Positions 23,715-30,978 of a DNA stretch of 40,422 nt are shown here, in pieces. The notes beneath the pieces are model-generated. The model did not search any database. It was not told the origin of the DNA and saw only the letters and a list, made by a program, of their open reading frames with translations. The position numbers were made by a program, and so were the translations under genes. Source of the stretch: an uncultured Azospirillum sp. (GTDB lineage Bacteria; Pseudomonadota; Alphaproteobacteria; Azospirillales; Azospirillaceae); contig NZ_CAMLJP010000052.1 of the NCBI RefSeq assembly GCF_946480385.1, positions 1 through 40,422 of the forward strand, written 5' to 3'. The first letter of the stretch is position 1; every line of letters starts with the position of its first letter.

Positions 23715-24076
23715 GAGGCATCTCCCCGGTGCGGGCAGGACTGGCACGCCTCCCAGTGACGGAAGGCGGCGGGGGAACCGGTCGGCATCGCCCGGCCGGC
23801 ATGGGTGCGGCACTCCGGCCGCGACAGCGGGCGGTCGAGGTGGGGGCAGTCGACGGTGTCGGCGTCGAACACCTCCAGCACGCGGGCCAGCGGGGCGTCG
23901 GGCCGGCCGGCATAGGTGCCGGCCGCCACCATCGACACGGTGACGCGGCCATAGGTGCCGAGCCGCCGCGCCACTGCGGCGACCGAGGTGGCGGCGATCT
24001 CGCGCTCCAGCAGCGCCATGGCGCGGTCGCGGTCGGCAGGGTCCAAGGTGACGCGGGGACGTCTGTTGCCGCTCAT
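23711..24076 (-). CDS. HTH protein with Cys-rich C-terminus
   Basis: A 121-residue protein has a helix-turn-helix (A-A-V-A-R-R-L-G-T-Y-G-R-V-T-V-S-M-V, about residues 30-50). A D-C-P-H-L motif and a later C-x-x-C near the end (A-C-Q-S-C-P-H) suggest metal binding. Proteins of this type recur in the early region of Mu-like phages, probably as DNA-binding regulators. It overlaps both neighbours by 4 bp. Confidence 0.7.
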   Translation of the reverse strand: MSGNRRPRVTLDPADRDRAMALLEREIAATSVAAVARRLGTYGRVTVSMVAAGTYAGRPDAPLARVLEVFDADTVDCPHLDRPLSRPECRTHAGRAMPTGSPAAFRHWEACQSCPHRGDAS

Positions 24077-24648
24077 GCGCCATCCTCCCCGTCGATGCGG
24101 AAGGTCTCCCCGGTGTTGCGGTCGCGAACCACCCTCGTGCCGGCCTTGTAAGCCGGCGGCAGGGGACCGGTGTCGCGGATCAGCGAATAGCGTGCCTCCA
24201 CGCCGCCCGGCCGGCGGAGGTCGATCAGGTAACCCGCCTTAGCCAGCACACGCAGATAGCTGGCGGCGGTGGAGCGCACGCTGTCGGCCCGTTCGTCGTC
24301 GCGCAGCACCAGACGGACGATCTCCGCCACGGACCCTTTGCGGGTGATCCGCATGGCCCGCCACAGGCGGGCGCGCAGGCCATTGGCCGTCCGTCCGGTC
24401 GGCGCGCGGGGCGGACGAGAGGGTGCGGGCGGACGGGGAGGACGCTGGTCCGGCGGCACGAACCGGTATTTGCCCTTGCCGACCCACACCATCAGACCCG
24501 CGTCGATTGCAAGATGCACCGACTCGTAGATCTGGCGGCGCGGGATGCCCGTGGCATCCTCCAAGTCTTCGGCGCTCATCACCTGGGGCGGTTGCCCTTC
24601 CGGCGGCGTTATCGCCTTCAGAATGGCCTTGCGGATGGGATCACGCAT
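24073..24648 (-). CDS. Winged-helix phage regulator candidate
   Basis: A 191-residue protein starts M-R-D-P-I-R-K-A-I-L just 2 bp after the MuB-like stop. It has two winged-helix-like units: L-E-D-A-T-G-I-P-R-R-Q-I-Y-E-S-V-H near residue 30, and a second around S-V-A-E-I-V-R-L-V-L and A-S-Y-L-R-V-L-A-K-A-G-Y. A basic proline-rich linker (residues 67-90) joins them. It is likely a DNA-binding protein for early or middle control. The first eight bases, ATGCGTGA, are identical to those of the two genes before it. Confidence 0.6.
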   Translation of the reverse strand: MRDPIRKAILKAITPPEGQPPQVMSAEDLEDATGIPRRQIYESVHLAIDAGLMVWVGKGKYRFVPPDQRPPRPPAPSRPPRAPTGRTANGLRARLWRAMRITRKGSVAEIVRLVLRDDERADSVRSTAASYLRVLAKAGYLIDLRRPGGVEARYSLIRDTGPLPPAYKAGTRVVRDRNTGETFRIDGEDGA

Positions 24649-24650
24649 GG

Positions 24651-25427
24651 TCAGCGCACATGCAGGGGTTTGCCGGTCGCCCGGTCGTTCAGCAGCAGCT
24701 GGCCGGTCATCGCGGCCCGCGTCACCGGCTTGTCGGGGCTGGCACCATTGCGCGTGCCGAAGCGCTCGATGCGGGCGATGCCCTCCTTGATCTCGCGCAG
24801 CAGTCCGCCGGACAGCTCCAGCAGACAGCCGATCAGGCAGTCGGCCACCGGCACGTCGCAGAGGTCGCGCACCATGGCGGCGGCGTCGGCCTGATCGGCC
24901 GGCAGGAACTCGACATAGGCGCCGACCCGGCTGGTGATCTGCGGATGCTTGGACAGCGCCGGGCGGACGCGGTCCATGCCGACCAGGATCGTCGGGATCT
25001 CCAGGATGTCGGACAGGTCGCGCAGGGTCTCCAGGATCTCTTCGGCCCGGCGGCGCTCCGACAGCACATGGTCGATTTCGTCGACCGCGACGCCGAACAT
25101 ACGGCCGGACTTGACGGCCTGTTGCTTGCGGACCGCCAAGGCCTGGACGACGCGGCGGTACATGTCCTCCGTCTTGCGCGCCTCGTCCTTGATGCCCAGC
25201 GCCTCCATCAGGTCGCGCAGCAGCCACGCGGCGGTGTATTTGGTCTTGGCGCGGATCAGGATCGCGTCCTCCTGCACCGCCCACCACTGGACGACGGTGG
25301 ATTTGGAGACGCCGGGCACGCCGTCCACCACCATCAGGCAGGCTTCACCGGCGCCGCGCTGCTGGATGGCCGTCAGGCCGGCCATGAAGCGGGTGACGTT
25401 GCTGGTCTTGACGAAACGGTCACGCAT
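24651..25427 (-). CDS. MuB-like transposition target/AAA ATPase
   Basis: A 258-residue protein follows the transposase with an 8-bp overlap (start ATG 25425-25427). Walker A is G-V-P-G-V-S-K-S-T and Walker B is V-A-V-D-E-I-D, with a sensor-like I-P-T-I-L-V-G-M-D. This is the MuB/ExeA-type AAA ATPase that binds DNA as filaments, chooses target sites and stimulates the transposase. Compared with MuB (312 residues) the N-terminal DNA-binding appendage is short. A longer start (25454) is disfavoured because the ATG overlap is typical for this operon. Confidence 0.92.
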   Translation of the reverse strand: MRDRFVKTSNVTRFMAGLTAIQQRGAGEACLMVVDGVPGVSKSTVVQWWAVQEDAILIRAKTKYTAAWLLRDLMEALGIKDEARKTEDMYRRVVQALAVRKQQAVKSGRMFGVAVDEIDHVLSERRRAEEILETLRDLSDILEIPTILVGMDRVRPALSKHPQITSRVGAYVEFLPADQADAAAMVRDLCDVPVADCLIGCLLELSGGLLREIKEGIARIERFGTRNGASPDKPVTRAAMTGQLLLNDRATGKPLHVR

Positions 25428-27603
25428 AGGCTTGGGCTTTCGTGTCGGCGGCAATCGACGTCAGTGCGGCGACGTCGATGCCGGCAAGGTTCAGGAGGGC
25501 GCGGAACTCGTTCCGGCGCAGTTCGGTGGTCAGAAGGGCGCGGTCCTGATCGGTCGCGGCGTCGGGGTGTTCGATCAGCCAGCGTGCCCAGCTCTCGTCG
25601 TCGGCGAAGATCGGCCGGACATCGTCCGGCACCGGCAGGGCGGCCGGGGCGGTCTCACCGGAGAGGCGGGCGAACATGGCGTCGGCGTCAGCCGCCAGTT
25701 CCGCCGGGATGGGGGCGGGCGCATGGTCGATGACGCGCGGACCAAGCTCCGCCAGGGCGGTGTCGGCATGGGCGGCGAGGCGCTTGACCGCGGCCTTGCT
25801 GCGCCGTTCCGCCGCCTGATCCAGAACCGACTTTGGAAAGTAGTCGCGCTTGTGGGCGTCCCACTGCGCCTTGCAGATCAGCCGGCCGTCCAGATCGCGG
25901 ACCCAGACCCATTCGGCATCGTGGATGTCGTAGGCAACCAGGACGTCGCCGTCGACATGCTCCAGGGCGCGGTTGTGGTACTGGTTGCCGAACAGCTCCA
26001 CCAGACCACGGCGCGGGGTGCGCTTCACCATCGGCCGGAACAGGTCTTCCGCTTCCGCGGCGCTGGGAATGTCGATCTCGACGCCGGGGGCGGCGACGCC
26101 GGCCTCCCAGGCTTCCGCCGGAGTCTGGTGACGGGTGCGGCCGGTCTGCGGATCGCGCAGCTTCGGCAGGCTGGAATGGGGCCGCGCGTTGTAGGCGTCG
26201 ACCACGCCCTGTGCCCACTCCAGGAACGCCGCCCATGACATCAGCAGCGGCGACGGCACGCCGTTTTTGACGGCGGCGCGGGTCGCTTTGAAGGCTTTTT
26301 GACGGGCCTCCATGTCCATCGGCGCGCCCATGTAGGTCGGCAGCGCCTTGGCCGCCCGCACCCACACGGTGCCCTGCACCCGCTCCATGGCGCCGCGCGC
26401 CTGGGAGTTGCGGGCGATGGAGTTCAGCTTGGTGATGCCGAGGCGGCCAAGGAACCCCAGCGTCGCCGGATCGTCTTCCTCGTCGTCGGTCGCCGCGCCC
26501 ATGGCGTCGTTGTTGAAGCCCTTGCCGCGGTCGACGTACCAGATGCAGGGCACGCCGTGGCTGGTACAGGCATTGCGAAGCGCGTCCAGCACGCCCCAGG
26601 TGTTTTCCGACAGGGCGGCCGACCAACCGACGATCTTGCGGGTCTTGATGTCGATGACGGCGGTCAGTTCCGGGCGGAACGGCCGGCCGTGGATGGGGTG
26701 TTGCACCTCCGCGTCGAAGGTGTGACCGTCCGCCGAATAAGCACCCGTGGGCCACAGGGAGCCGGTGTCGCGGGCGACATAGGATTTCAGCGCCTTCAGC
26801 GCCAGCGGTCCCATCCGCCCGCGGTTGCGCTCGATGGGCGACAGGGTCTTCACGAAGCGCCGCGCCTGATCGTAGGACGGGGCCGGGATGGTCGGATAGC
26901 GCTTGGACATTTCCTCCAGGCACCACGCCAACGAGGGCTTCTGCGGCTGGCGGTAGAGGGTCAGCAGCGCGGCGGCCCATGGCTGCACCAGGATCGGCCG
27001 GGCGGCTTCCCTGGGTGCCAGAGCGGCGGCGCCGGCCGTGCCGGCGACCTCGCGGGCTTCGGCCCAGCGGTAGAGGGTGCGGAGGGACAGGGTGCGGGCG
27101 CCAGCCTTGCCGCCGGACTTCGCATTGGCGACCGGCACCAGCGCCGCCAGCTCGGGGCGGAGCGTGCGGGCTTGGGCGGAGGCGGCGACGGCTTCGGCCG
27201 CCTTGCGCCAGCTGCCGCTGACCGCGGTCATCCGGTCGATTTCAGTCAGGATCGCGGCGCGGGCTTCCAGGGTGCGGCGTTGCCAATCGGCCAGGGCCGA
27301 TGCCGCCGGGATCGGGCGGGGTGGTGCCGGCAGGACAGCGGGAACGGTGTCGGCCGGCACCGGCGCGGACAGGACGGCGCAGACGGCCGGAACACCTTCC
27401 GTCACCGCGCGAGTGATGGCATCGCGGATTGGAGTGGGCAGAGCGGCGACCGGATACTCGCGACCACCTCCCTGCCCCTCACGGAGGCGAAACCTCCAGC
27501 CACCGCGGCGGGCAAGGAGTTGGACGCCACGCTCAGTTTTGGGCGTATCTGGGAGATGCGGCGCTATCAACGCCATCTCTCTCGCGGACAGCGCATCACG
27601 CAT
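25420..27603 (-). CDS. MuA-like DDE transposase
   Basis: A 727-residue transposase carries the catalytic triad: Asp 292 in S-A-D-G-H-T-F-D, Asp 358 in W-Y-V-D-R-G-K-G-F and Glu 407 in G-A-M-E-R-V-Q-G-T. The spacing (66 and 49) is close to MuA. N-terminal helices (about residues 1-60 and 130-260) form the end-binding domains. After the core comes a beta-barrel-type region (P-R-R-G-L-V-E-L-F-G-N-Q-Y). The C-terminal part should contact MuB. It drives integration and replicative transposition. The ATG (27601-27603) overlaps the upstream stop in ATGCGTGA; a TTG 7 codons earlier is less likely. Confidence 0.95.
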   Translation of the reverse strand: MRDALSAREMALIAPHLPDTPKTERGVQLLARRGGWRFRLREGQGGGREYPVAALPTPIRDAITRAVTEGVPAVCAVLSAPVPADTVPAVLPAPPRPIPAASALADWQRRTLEARAAILTEIDRMTAVSGSWRKAAEAVAASAQARTLRPELAALVPVANAKSGGKAGARTLSLRTLYRWAEAREVAGTAGAAALAPREAARPILVQPWAAALLTLYRQPQKPSLAWCLEEMSKRYPTIPAPSYDQARRFVKTLSPIERNRGRMGPLALKALKSYVARDTGSLWPTGAYSADGHTFDAEVQHPIHGRPFRPELTAVIDIKTRKIVGWSAALSENTWGVLDALRNACTSHGVPCIWYVDRGKGFNNDAMGAATDDEEDDPATLGFLGRLGITKLNSIARNSQARGAMERVQGTVWVRAAKALPTYMGAPMDMEARQKAFKATRAAVKNGVPSPLLMSWAAFLEWAQGVVDAYNARPHSSLPKLRDPQTGRTRHQTPAEAWEAGVAAPGVEIDIPSAAEAEDLFRPMVKRTPRRGLVELFGNQYHNRALEHVDGDVLVAYDIHDAEWVWVRDLDGRLICKAQWDAHKRDYFPKSVLDQAAERRSKAAVKRLAAHADTALAELGPRVIDHAPAPIPAELAADADAMFARLSGETAPAALPVPDDVRPIFADDESWARWLIEHPDAATDQDRALLTTELRRNEFRALLNLAGIDVAALTSIAADTKAQAYA

Positions 27604-28081
27604 CGCGGCCTGCCATCCGGGCAAGCCGGCGCTTTTCTGCCTGAGCTTGTGCGGCGATCCGATCCTGTTCGGCCATCTTGGCGCGGATCACATCATCGCC
27701 AATGAGCACCATTGCGCCGATCAACTCGGCGATCTGCGTCATCAGCTCGTAGCAGCCGGTGGCTTCCACGAAGGCGGGAAGCCACTGCAAAGGGAAGCGG
27801 TGCCCCTGATGGCTGTCCGCGGTCATGGCGTTCAGCATCGGGACCGTGATGCGTTCACCCGTCAGTTCGGACATGCGGGTGGCGACAGCCTCCCGACCAC
27901 GACTACGCTCGATGCGGGCTTGGTCGAGGCCATAGGCGACAAGCCCGGCAACCCGAGTCGCGCATCCCAGACTTCCCGGCAGGGCGGCCGGGGCTTTGGG
28001 AAGCGCGTGGAACGCATCCGGCAGCAGAGAGAACTGCGAAGGATGCGGGTTCGTTGGGGCAAAACGACGACGGCGGGTCAT
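27596..28081 (-). CDS. Early phage protein upstream of the transposase
   Basis: A 161-residue protein starts M-T-R-R-R-R-F-A with GGGAG before the ATG (28079-28081). The tail region contains E-R-I-T-V-P-M-L-N-A-M-T-A-D-S and G-H-R-F-P-L-Q-W-L-P-A-F-V-E-A-T-G-C. This pattern recurs in Mu-like phages between the Ner-like gene and the transposase and resembles CII-type helix-turn-helix regulators. The C-terminus is a charged helix. A regulatory role in early transcription is inferred. It overlaps the transposase start by 8 bp. Confidence 0.65.
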   Translation of the reverse strand: MTRRRRFAPTNPHPSQFSLLPDAFHALPKAPAALPGSLGCATRVAGLVAYGLDQARIERSRGREAVATRMSELTGERITVPMLNAMTADSHQGHRFPLQWLPAFVEATGCYELMTQIAELIGAMVLIGDDVIRAKMAEQDRIAAQAQAEKRRLARMAGRDA

Positions 28082-28250
28082 GAAGATCTCCCGAGGCGGC
28101 CTTGCCGTGAGCGGCATCGCATGAAGCGACGTACGGTCGGCAAAGCCTCTCCCTTCACCGCCGCTGCGGCGCGGCGGATGTGGGAAAGAATTCGTGATGG
28201 AGGGTTGGGCTGGATGCTCTAGACGGGGTTTCCAGGCCGACTGTTCATGC

Positions 28251-28571
28251 CTATGCAGCCTCCTGAGCTTTGACATTGCGAGGGGTGGAGGGCGTGGTAC
28301 GTTTGCGCTTGGCACGCAGGCGGCAGCCGGCGGCGTCGTAGCGCTCGGCGAAGAGTTTCTGGACAGGCAGGTGGAGCTTCTCGGCAACCGCCCTTTCCAG
28401 ACGCTCGGACGATCCGTTCACGATGGCGTCGCTGACCGCTGCCTTCGTCACCCCCAGTTCGGCGGCTAGAGCCGCTACGCTGGAGCCGACGACACGCAGT
28501 CGGAACACGATCCATGGCCCGCGGATGCGGGCTTTCTTTGGGATGTCTGAGCTTGACGGGTAAAGTTCCAT
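28251..28571 (-). CDS. Ner-like DNA-binding protein
   Basis: A 106-residue protein is read from M-E-L-Y-P-S-S-S-D-I-P-K-K (ATG 28569-28571). It holds the Ner/Nlp-type winged HTH: V-A-A-L-A-A-E-L-G-V-T-K-A-A-V-S-D-A-I, then V-A-E-K-L-H-L-P-V-Q-K-L-F-A-E-R-Y. In Mu, Ner shuts down early and repressor promoters during lytic growth. The gene is divergent from the repressor across about 190 bp that carries several copies of a TTCGGAGTT repeat. The ribosome binding site is weak, and longer starts would run into the operator region. Confidence 0.8.
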   Translation of the reverse strand: MELYPSSSDIPKKARIRGPWIVFRLRVVGSSVAALAAELGVTKAAVSDAIVNGSSERLERAVAEKLHLPVQKLFAERYDAAGCRLRAKRKRTTPSTPRNVKAQEAA

Positions 28572-28642
28572 GAACCGATTTATGCCATGTATCAGCGATG
28601 AAACAAAGCCATTTTCGGCGTTGATCGCGCCAAATTTGCGAT

Positions 28643-28772
28643 TTCGGAGTTCCCCGGGCCGTCGCATAACGCTGCTTTTGGCTATGTCATTGATTTTAAT
28701 GCCGCATTCTAAACTCAGAAATTTCGGACTTCGGTCATCGCGCTGTTCGGAGTTTGCAGCATGAACTCCGAA
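28643..28772. promoter_or_regulatory. Operator repeats between the Ner-like gene and the repressor
   Basis: TTCGGAGTT occurs at 28643-28651 and 28746-28754, TTCGGACTT at 28723-28731, and the exact inverse AACTCCGAA at 28764-28772. The last two exact copies form a perfect 9-bp inverted repeat with a 9-bp centre that spans the repressor ATG (28761-28763). This is the expected location for repressor and Ner binding sites. A candidate leftward -10 (TAAAAT on the minus strand near 28698-28693) lacks a good -35, so promoters are not firmly placed. Confidence 0.7.
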
Positions 28773-29312
28773 GCGGATAAGGACGAAATCGACATCGGGC
28801 TTACGGCCCGTCTCCGCCAATGCGTTGAAATGGTTGGCAGTGGGGATGAGCTATCTCGCCGAACAGGCATCCCACGGCGCAGCCTAGAAAACTATCTGAG
28901 CGGAAAGACAACGCCAAAACTCAAACCTATAATTGCTATAGCCAAAATCGCGGGTGTTCAGCTGGAATGGCTAGCAACAGGCGACGGTCCAATGCGGCCA
29001 GAGGGCGCCAAGCATTGTGCATTACCTACAGACTCGAACACCGAACAGCCGCTGCCTTTACTGCGTCCGATTTTAGAAGGAACCATTGAAGGGCTGGAAC
29101 TAGCGTTGCAGCGCCTAGGGAAGCAATTAACGGCCAAGGAAAAGGCTCGGGTGGTCAGCGCACTTTACAGCATTCACCACCGACGCCACATGATCCGCGC
29201 TTCCGGAGGCACGCCAACCGACGTGGAGAGAGAGTTTGATCCTGACAGCATGTCGTCTGATGTCGCCGATCTGCTGAACCTGATATCCAGCAGCGTCAGA
29301 AAATCGAACTAA
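28761..29312 (+). CDS. Prophage repressor, Cro/CI-type HTH
   Basis: A 183-residue protein has an HTH (about residues 25-55: S-G-D-E-L-S-R-R-T-G-I-P-R-R-S-L-E-N-Y-L-S-G-K-T-T-P) followed by I-A-I-A-K-I-A-G-V-Q-L-E-W-L-A-T-G-D-G-P-M, the pattern of phage repressors. The C-terminal part is helical, with no S24 peptidase motif, so relief by RecA-driven self-cleavage is unlikely. It is transcribed away from the early operon, and an operator dyad overlaps its start codon, suggesting autoregulation. It should keep the prophage silent. The DNA is richer in A and T than the rest of the phage. Confidence 0.88.
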   Translation: MNSEADKDEIDIGLTARLRQCVEMVGSGDELSRRTGIPRRSLENYLSGKTTPKLKPIIAIAKIAGVQLEWLATGDGPMRPEGAKHCALPTDSNTEQPLPLLRPILEGTIEGLELALQRLGKQLTAKEKARVVSALYSIHHRRHMIRASGGTPTDVEREFDPDSMSSDVADLLNLISSSVRKSN

Positions 29313-29777
29313 TCTTTCCGCTTAAGTTTCTGTTAATTCCTCGTTAGGATTTCGTCCCTTACTTTTGTATGCGCCCTCAGGTTGCATATCCAAGTATGCA
29401 CAGGGCGGCGCGCCGGGGGATGTCGGCCCCCGGCTGCCTGATCGTCGATACTGGCTCGACGACCATTGCCCCGTTCGCCATGGGCGACATCGGGCAATTT
29501 AGCATGGAGCGTGCCAGAGGTGGTTACTGCGGATCGAAGTATTTTAGTTGCTGAAACCTTCAGCTTTATCGCGTGGTGCTATGACAAGATGGAGGCAGAG
29601 AGACGGGAGCATGATGAAAAGACGGAGTCTATCTCGTTAAAGACGAGTGTTCAGTTTGGTGCCGACGACAACATGCATCGCAATTCGCGAGCGAGGCGAT
29701 ATCGGATTGCAAATTGCTTTGCCAACTCCGGCATCAGGACTGAAGGCTGAACAAATTGTGAATATCGGGTGAAGAAA
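29313..29777 (+). other. Accessory stretch without a confident gene
   Basis: Between the repressor and the immunity protein no gene has convincing support. A frame ending at 29750 (start about 29466 or 29510, TTG or GTG) could encode a charged protein with F-I-A-W-C-Y-D-K-M-E-A-E-R-R-E-H-D, but it lacks a ribosome binding site. A perfect 8-bp hairpin (29412-29419 with 29427-29434, GCCGGGGG/CCCCCGGC) has no T tract. Confidence 0.4.
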
Positions 29778-29987
29778 ATGGATCTCATTGGAGCAATTCT
29801 CGGCTTCGGAATAGCCTTAGTTCTATATCTAATTCCAACATGGATTGCCGCCACTCGGAACCATTCCAGCGCTGCCGGCGTTTTTGTTATTAACCTATTT
29901 CTGGGATGGACATTCCTCGGGTGGGTGGTTGCGCTGGCATGGTCAGTAAGTGGCCAGCATCCCGCCTCGAATATTCCAAAAAGCTAA
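29778..29987 (+). CDS. Superinfection immunity protein (membrane)
   Basis: A 69-residue protein begins M-D-L-I-G-A-I-L-G-F (ATG 29778, after GGTGAAGAAA). It has two membrane helices: residues 4-20 (G-A-I-L-G-F-G-I-A-L-V-L-Y-L-I-P) and 36-54, with an N-L-F-L-G-W-T-F-L-G-W-V-V-A-L-A-W motif. The P-T-W-I-A-A-T-R-N-H motif and the G-W-T-x-x-G-W end identify the superinfection immunity family (Imm_superinfect), related to T4 Imm. Such proteins block DNA entry by related phages. Located next to the phage end, it is probably expressed from the lysogen. A GTG three codons earlier is an alternative start. Confidence 0.85.
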   Translation: MDLIGAILGFGIALVLYLIPTWIAATRNHSSAAGVFVINLFLGWTFLGWVVALAWSVSGQHPASNIPKS

Positions 29988-30014
29988 CCGATCACTCCGA
30001 AAGGAGTGCGATTT

Positions 30015-30165
30015 GTGTCAAAATCGCCGCCGAATTAGATCATTCCTACCCAGTTTGTGCCAAATCGGCGTTCCCAGTGAGACAGCCGGAACGCCGATAC
30101 AGATCAATGCCTTAGACGCATTTTGACCCCTTCCACTACCGTGCCAAAATGATCACCTCCCTACA
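30015..30165 (-). repeat. Putative phage left end with repeated transposase-binding sites
   Basis: A GTGyCAAAATCG-type motif occurs at 30015-30028 (GTGTCAAAATCGCC), 30057-30070 (GTGCCAAATCGGCG) and 30141-30155 (GTGCCAAAATGATCA); an inverted copy, GCATTTTGACCC, lies at 30118-30129. Starts of direct copies are 42 and 84 bp apart. The outermost copy ends 10 bp before TACA (30162-30165), which reads TGTA inward on the minus strand, the usual Mu-family terminus. The next 5 bases (ACCAG) would be the duplicated target. Confidence 0.6.
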
Positions 30166-30341
30166 ACCAGCGAACCTTCCGACGGCACAGGCGGCTCTTC
30201 GGCCCAGAGGGGGAAATGGTCGTTTGCAAGAGTACGGCTGTCGAGGGGCATGGCTTCGCTCCGCAGCGATGAGGGATCTCTTGCGGAGATTATAGGAATT
30301 ATTTCTTCTGCCGGTGAGCTTTTGCAAAAAGCGGAATGCGG
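30166..30341. other. Host flank beside the prophage end, no gene seen
   Basis: This stretch lies between the proposed phage end and the 3' end of the first leftward host gene. No gene or clear terminator is seen. It is AT-richer around 30285-30330. It may be an insertion in an intergenic region, leaving no host gene visibly broken on this side. Confidence 0.5.
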
Positions 30342-30875
30342 TCAGGGCACCGGCGCGTGGAAGAAGACCTTGAAGCCGGCCTTGTGCGGAAAGACGTGCT
30401 CCGCCTCGCGCCGGGCGGATTGCAGATCCAGCGCATGGACCACCACCCGGTTGTTGTCATAGCGCCAGACGGGGTTCACCGGCTTACCGGCGGCACGGGC
30501 GGCGGTGGCGACGGCGGTGTCGTACTGCACCTCCGCCCGGAAGGCGCGGCGGTTGCCGCCGGGCGTGCCGAGGATGTGCAGGAAGACCGGCGGTTCCTTG
30601 TCCACCGCATCGATCTGGCGCTGAAGATGGCCGACCCGCTGTTCGGCGGCCGACAACCGGCCCCTCGCCTCCTCCAGCCGGCAGGTCAGGTCGGCCAGCG
30701 CCTCCGTCTCCGCGCGCTGGCGTTCCTTCAGCGGCAGCACCGACTGGCGCAGCCGGTCCAGCCCGGCCACCCGGTCCCAGCTGCGCCGGATGCCGACCCA
30801 GCACAGGTGGAACAGCACCGCCAGGGCCGCCACCAGCGGAACCGCCGAGTCGAGGATCGTCCGCACCGCCTCCAT
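30342..30875 (-). CDS. Membrane-anchored coiled-coil protein of unknown function
   Basis: A 177-residue protein starts at ATG 30873-30875 with GGAG 5 nt upstream. One N-terminal membrane helix (about residues 9-28, A-V-P-L-V-A-A-L-A-V-L-F-H-L-C-W-V) is followed by a coiled coil (residues 40-90). A C-terminal domain holds P-V-F-L-H-I-L-G-T-P-G-G-N and W-R-Y-D-N-N-R-V-V-V-H-A. I do not recognise it. It faces away from a similar anchored coiled-coil gene at 30979, with a nested dyad between them, so the two may work as a pair. Confidence 0.75.
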   Translation of the reverse strand: MEAVRTILDSAVPLVAALAVLFHLCWVGIRRSWDRVAGLDRLRQSVLPLKERQRAETEALADLTCRLEEARGRLSAAEQRVGHLQRQIDAVDKEPPVFLHILGTPGGNRRAFRAEVQYDTAVATAARAAGKPVNPVWRYDNNRVVVHALDLQSARREAEHVFPHKAGFKVFFHAPVP

Positions 30876-30913
30876 CACCACTCCATCGTCCCGATACTCG
30901 CGCAGCCGCTCTT

Positions 30914-30961
30914 GGCACGCCCGTTGCTGACGTACCGCTGCAGGTACGCAAAGAGCGTGCC
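30914..30961. promoter_or_regulatory. Nested inverted repeat in the divergent intergenic region
   Basis: GGCACGC (30914-30920) pairs with GCGTGCC (30955-30961), and CGTACC (30931-30936) pairs with GGTACG (30943-30948), all centred near 30938. The gap between two outward-facing genes is about 100 bp, so this is a plausible operator controlling both. Confidence 0.4.
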
Positions 30962-30978
30962 GCGGATGCGGAGGGACG

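Larger units (their letters stand above)
1..30165 (-). mobile_element. Mu-like transposable prophage (early end and most structural genes; far end outside window)
   Basis: The gene order matches transposable phages read right to left: repressor, Ner-like protein, MuA-type transposase, MuB-type ATPase, small middle genes, GemA, Mor-like activator, lysis, DUF1804 small terminase, large terminase, DUF935 portal, MuF, protease/scaffold, capsid, DUF1320, gpG, and tail genes. A tail tube, a G/GT chaperone pair and a long tape measure, with no sheath gene, point to a siphovirus-type tail. The right boundary is placed at a TACA (30162-30165), which reads TGTA as the phage 5' end on the minus strand, next to repeated putative transposase-binding sites. 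The opposite end lies before position 1, so the target duplication cannot be checked. All key early and late genes look intact, so the phage may be functional. Confidence 0.93.

Noticed and set aside
29369..29554. 61-codon rightward frame after the repressor
   Set aside because: No start signal, odd composition and overlap with another weak frame; not reported as a gene.
30136..30327. 63-codon leftward frame spanning the proposed phage end
   Set aside because: Crosses the phage/host boundary and has no ribosome binding site or recognisable pattern.
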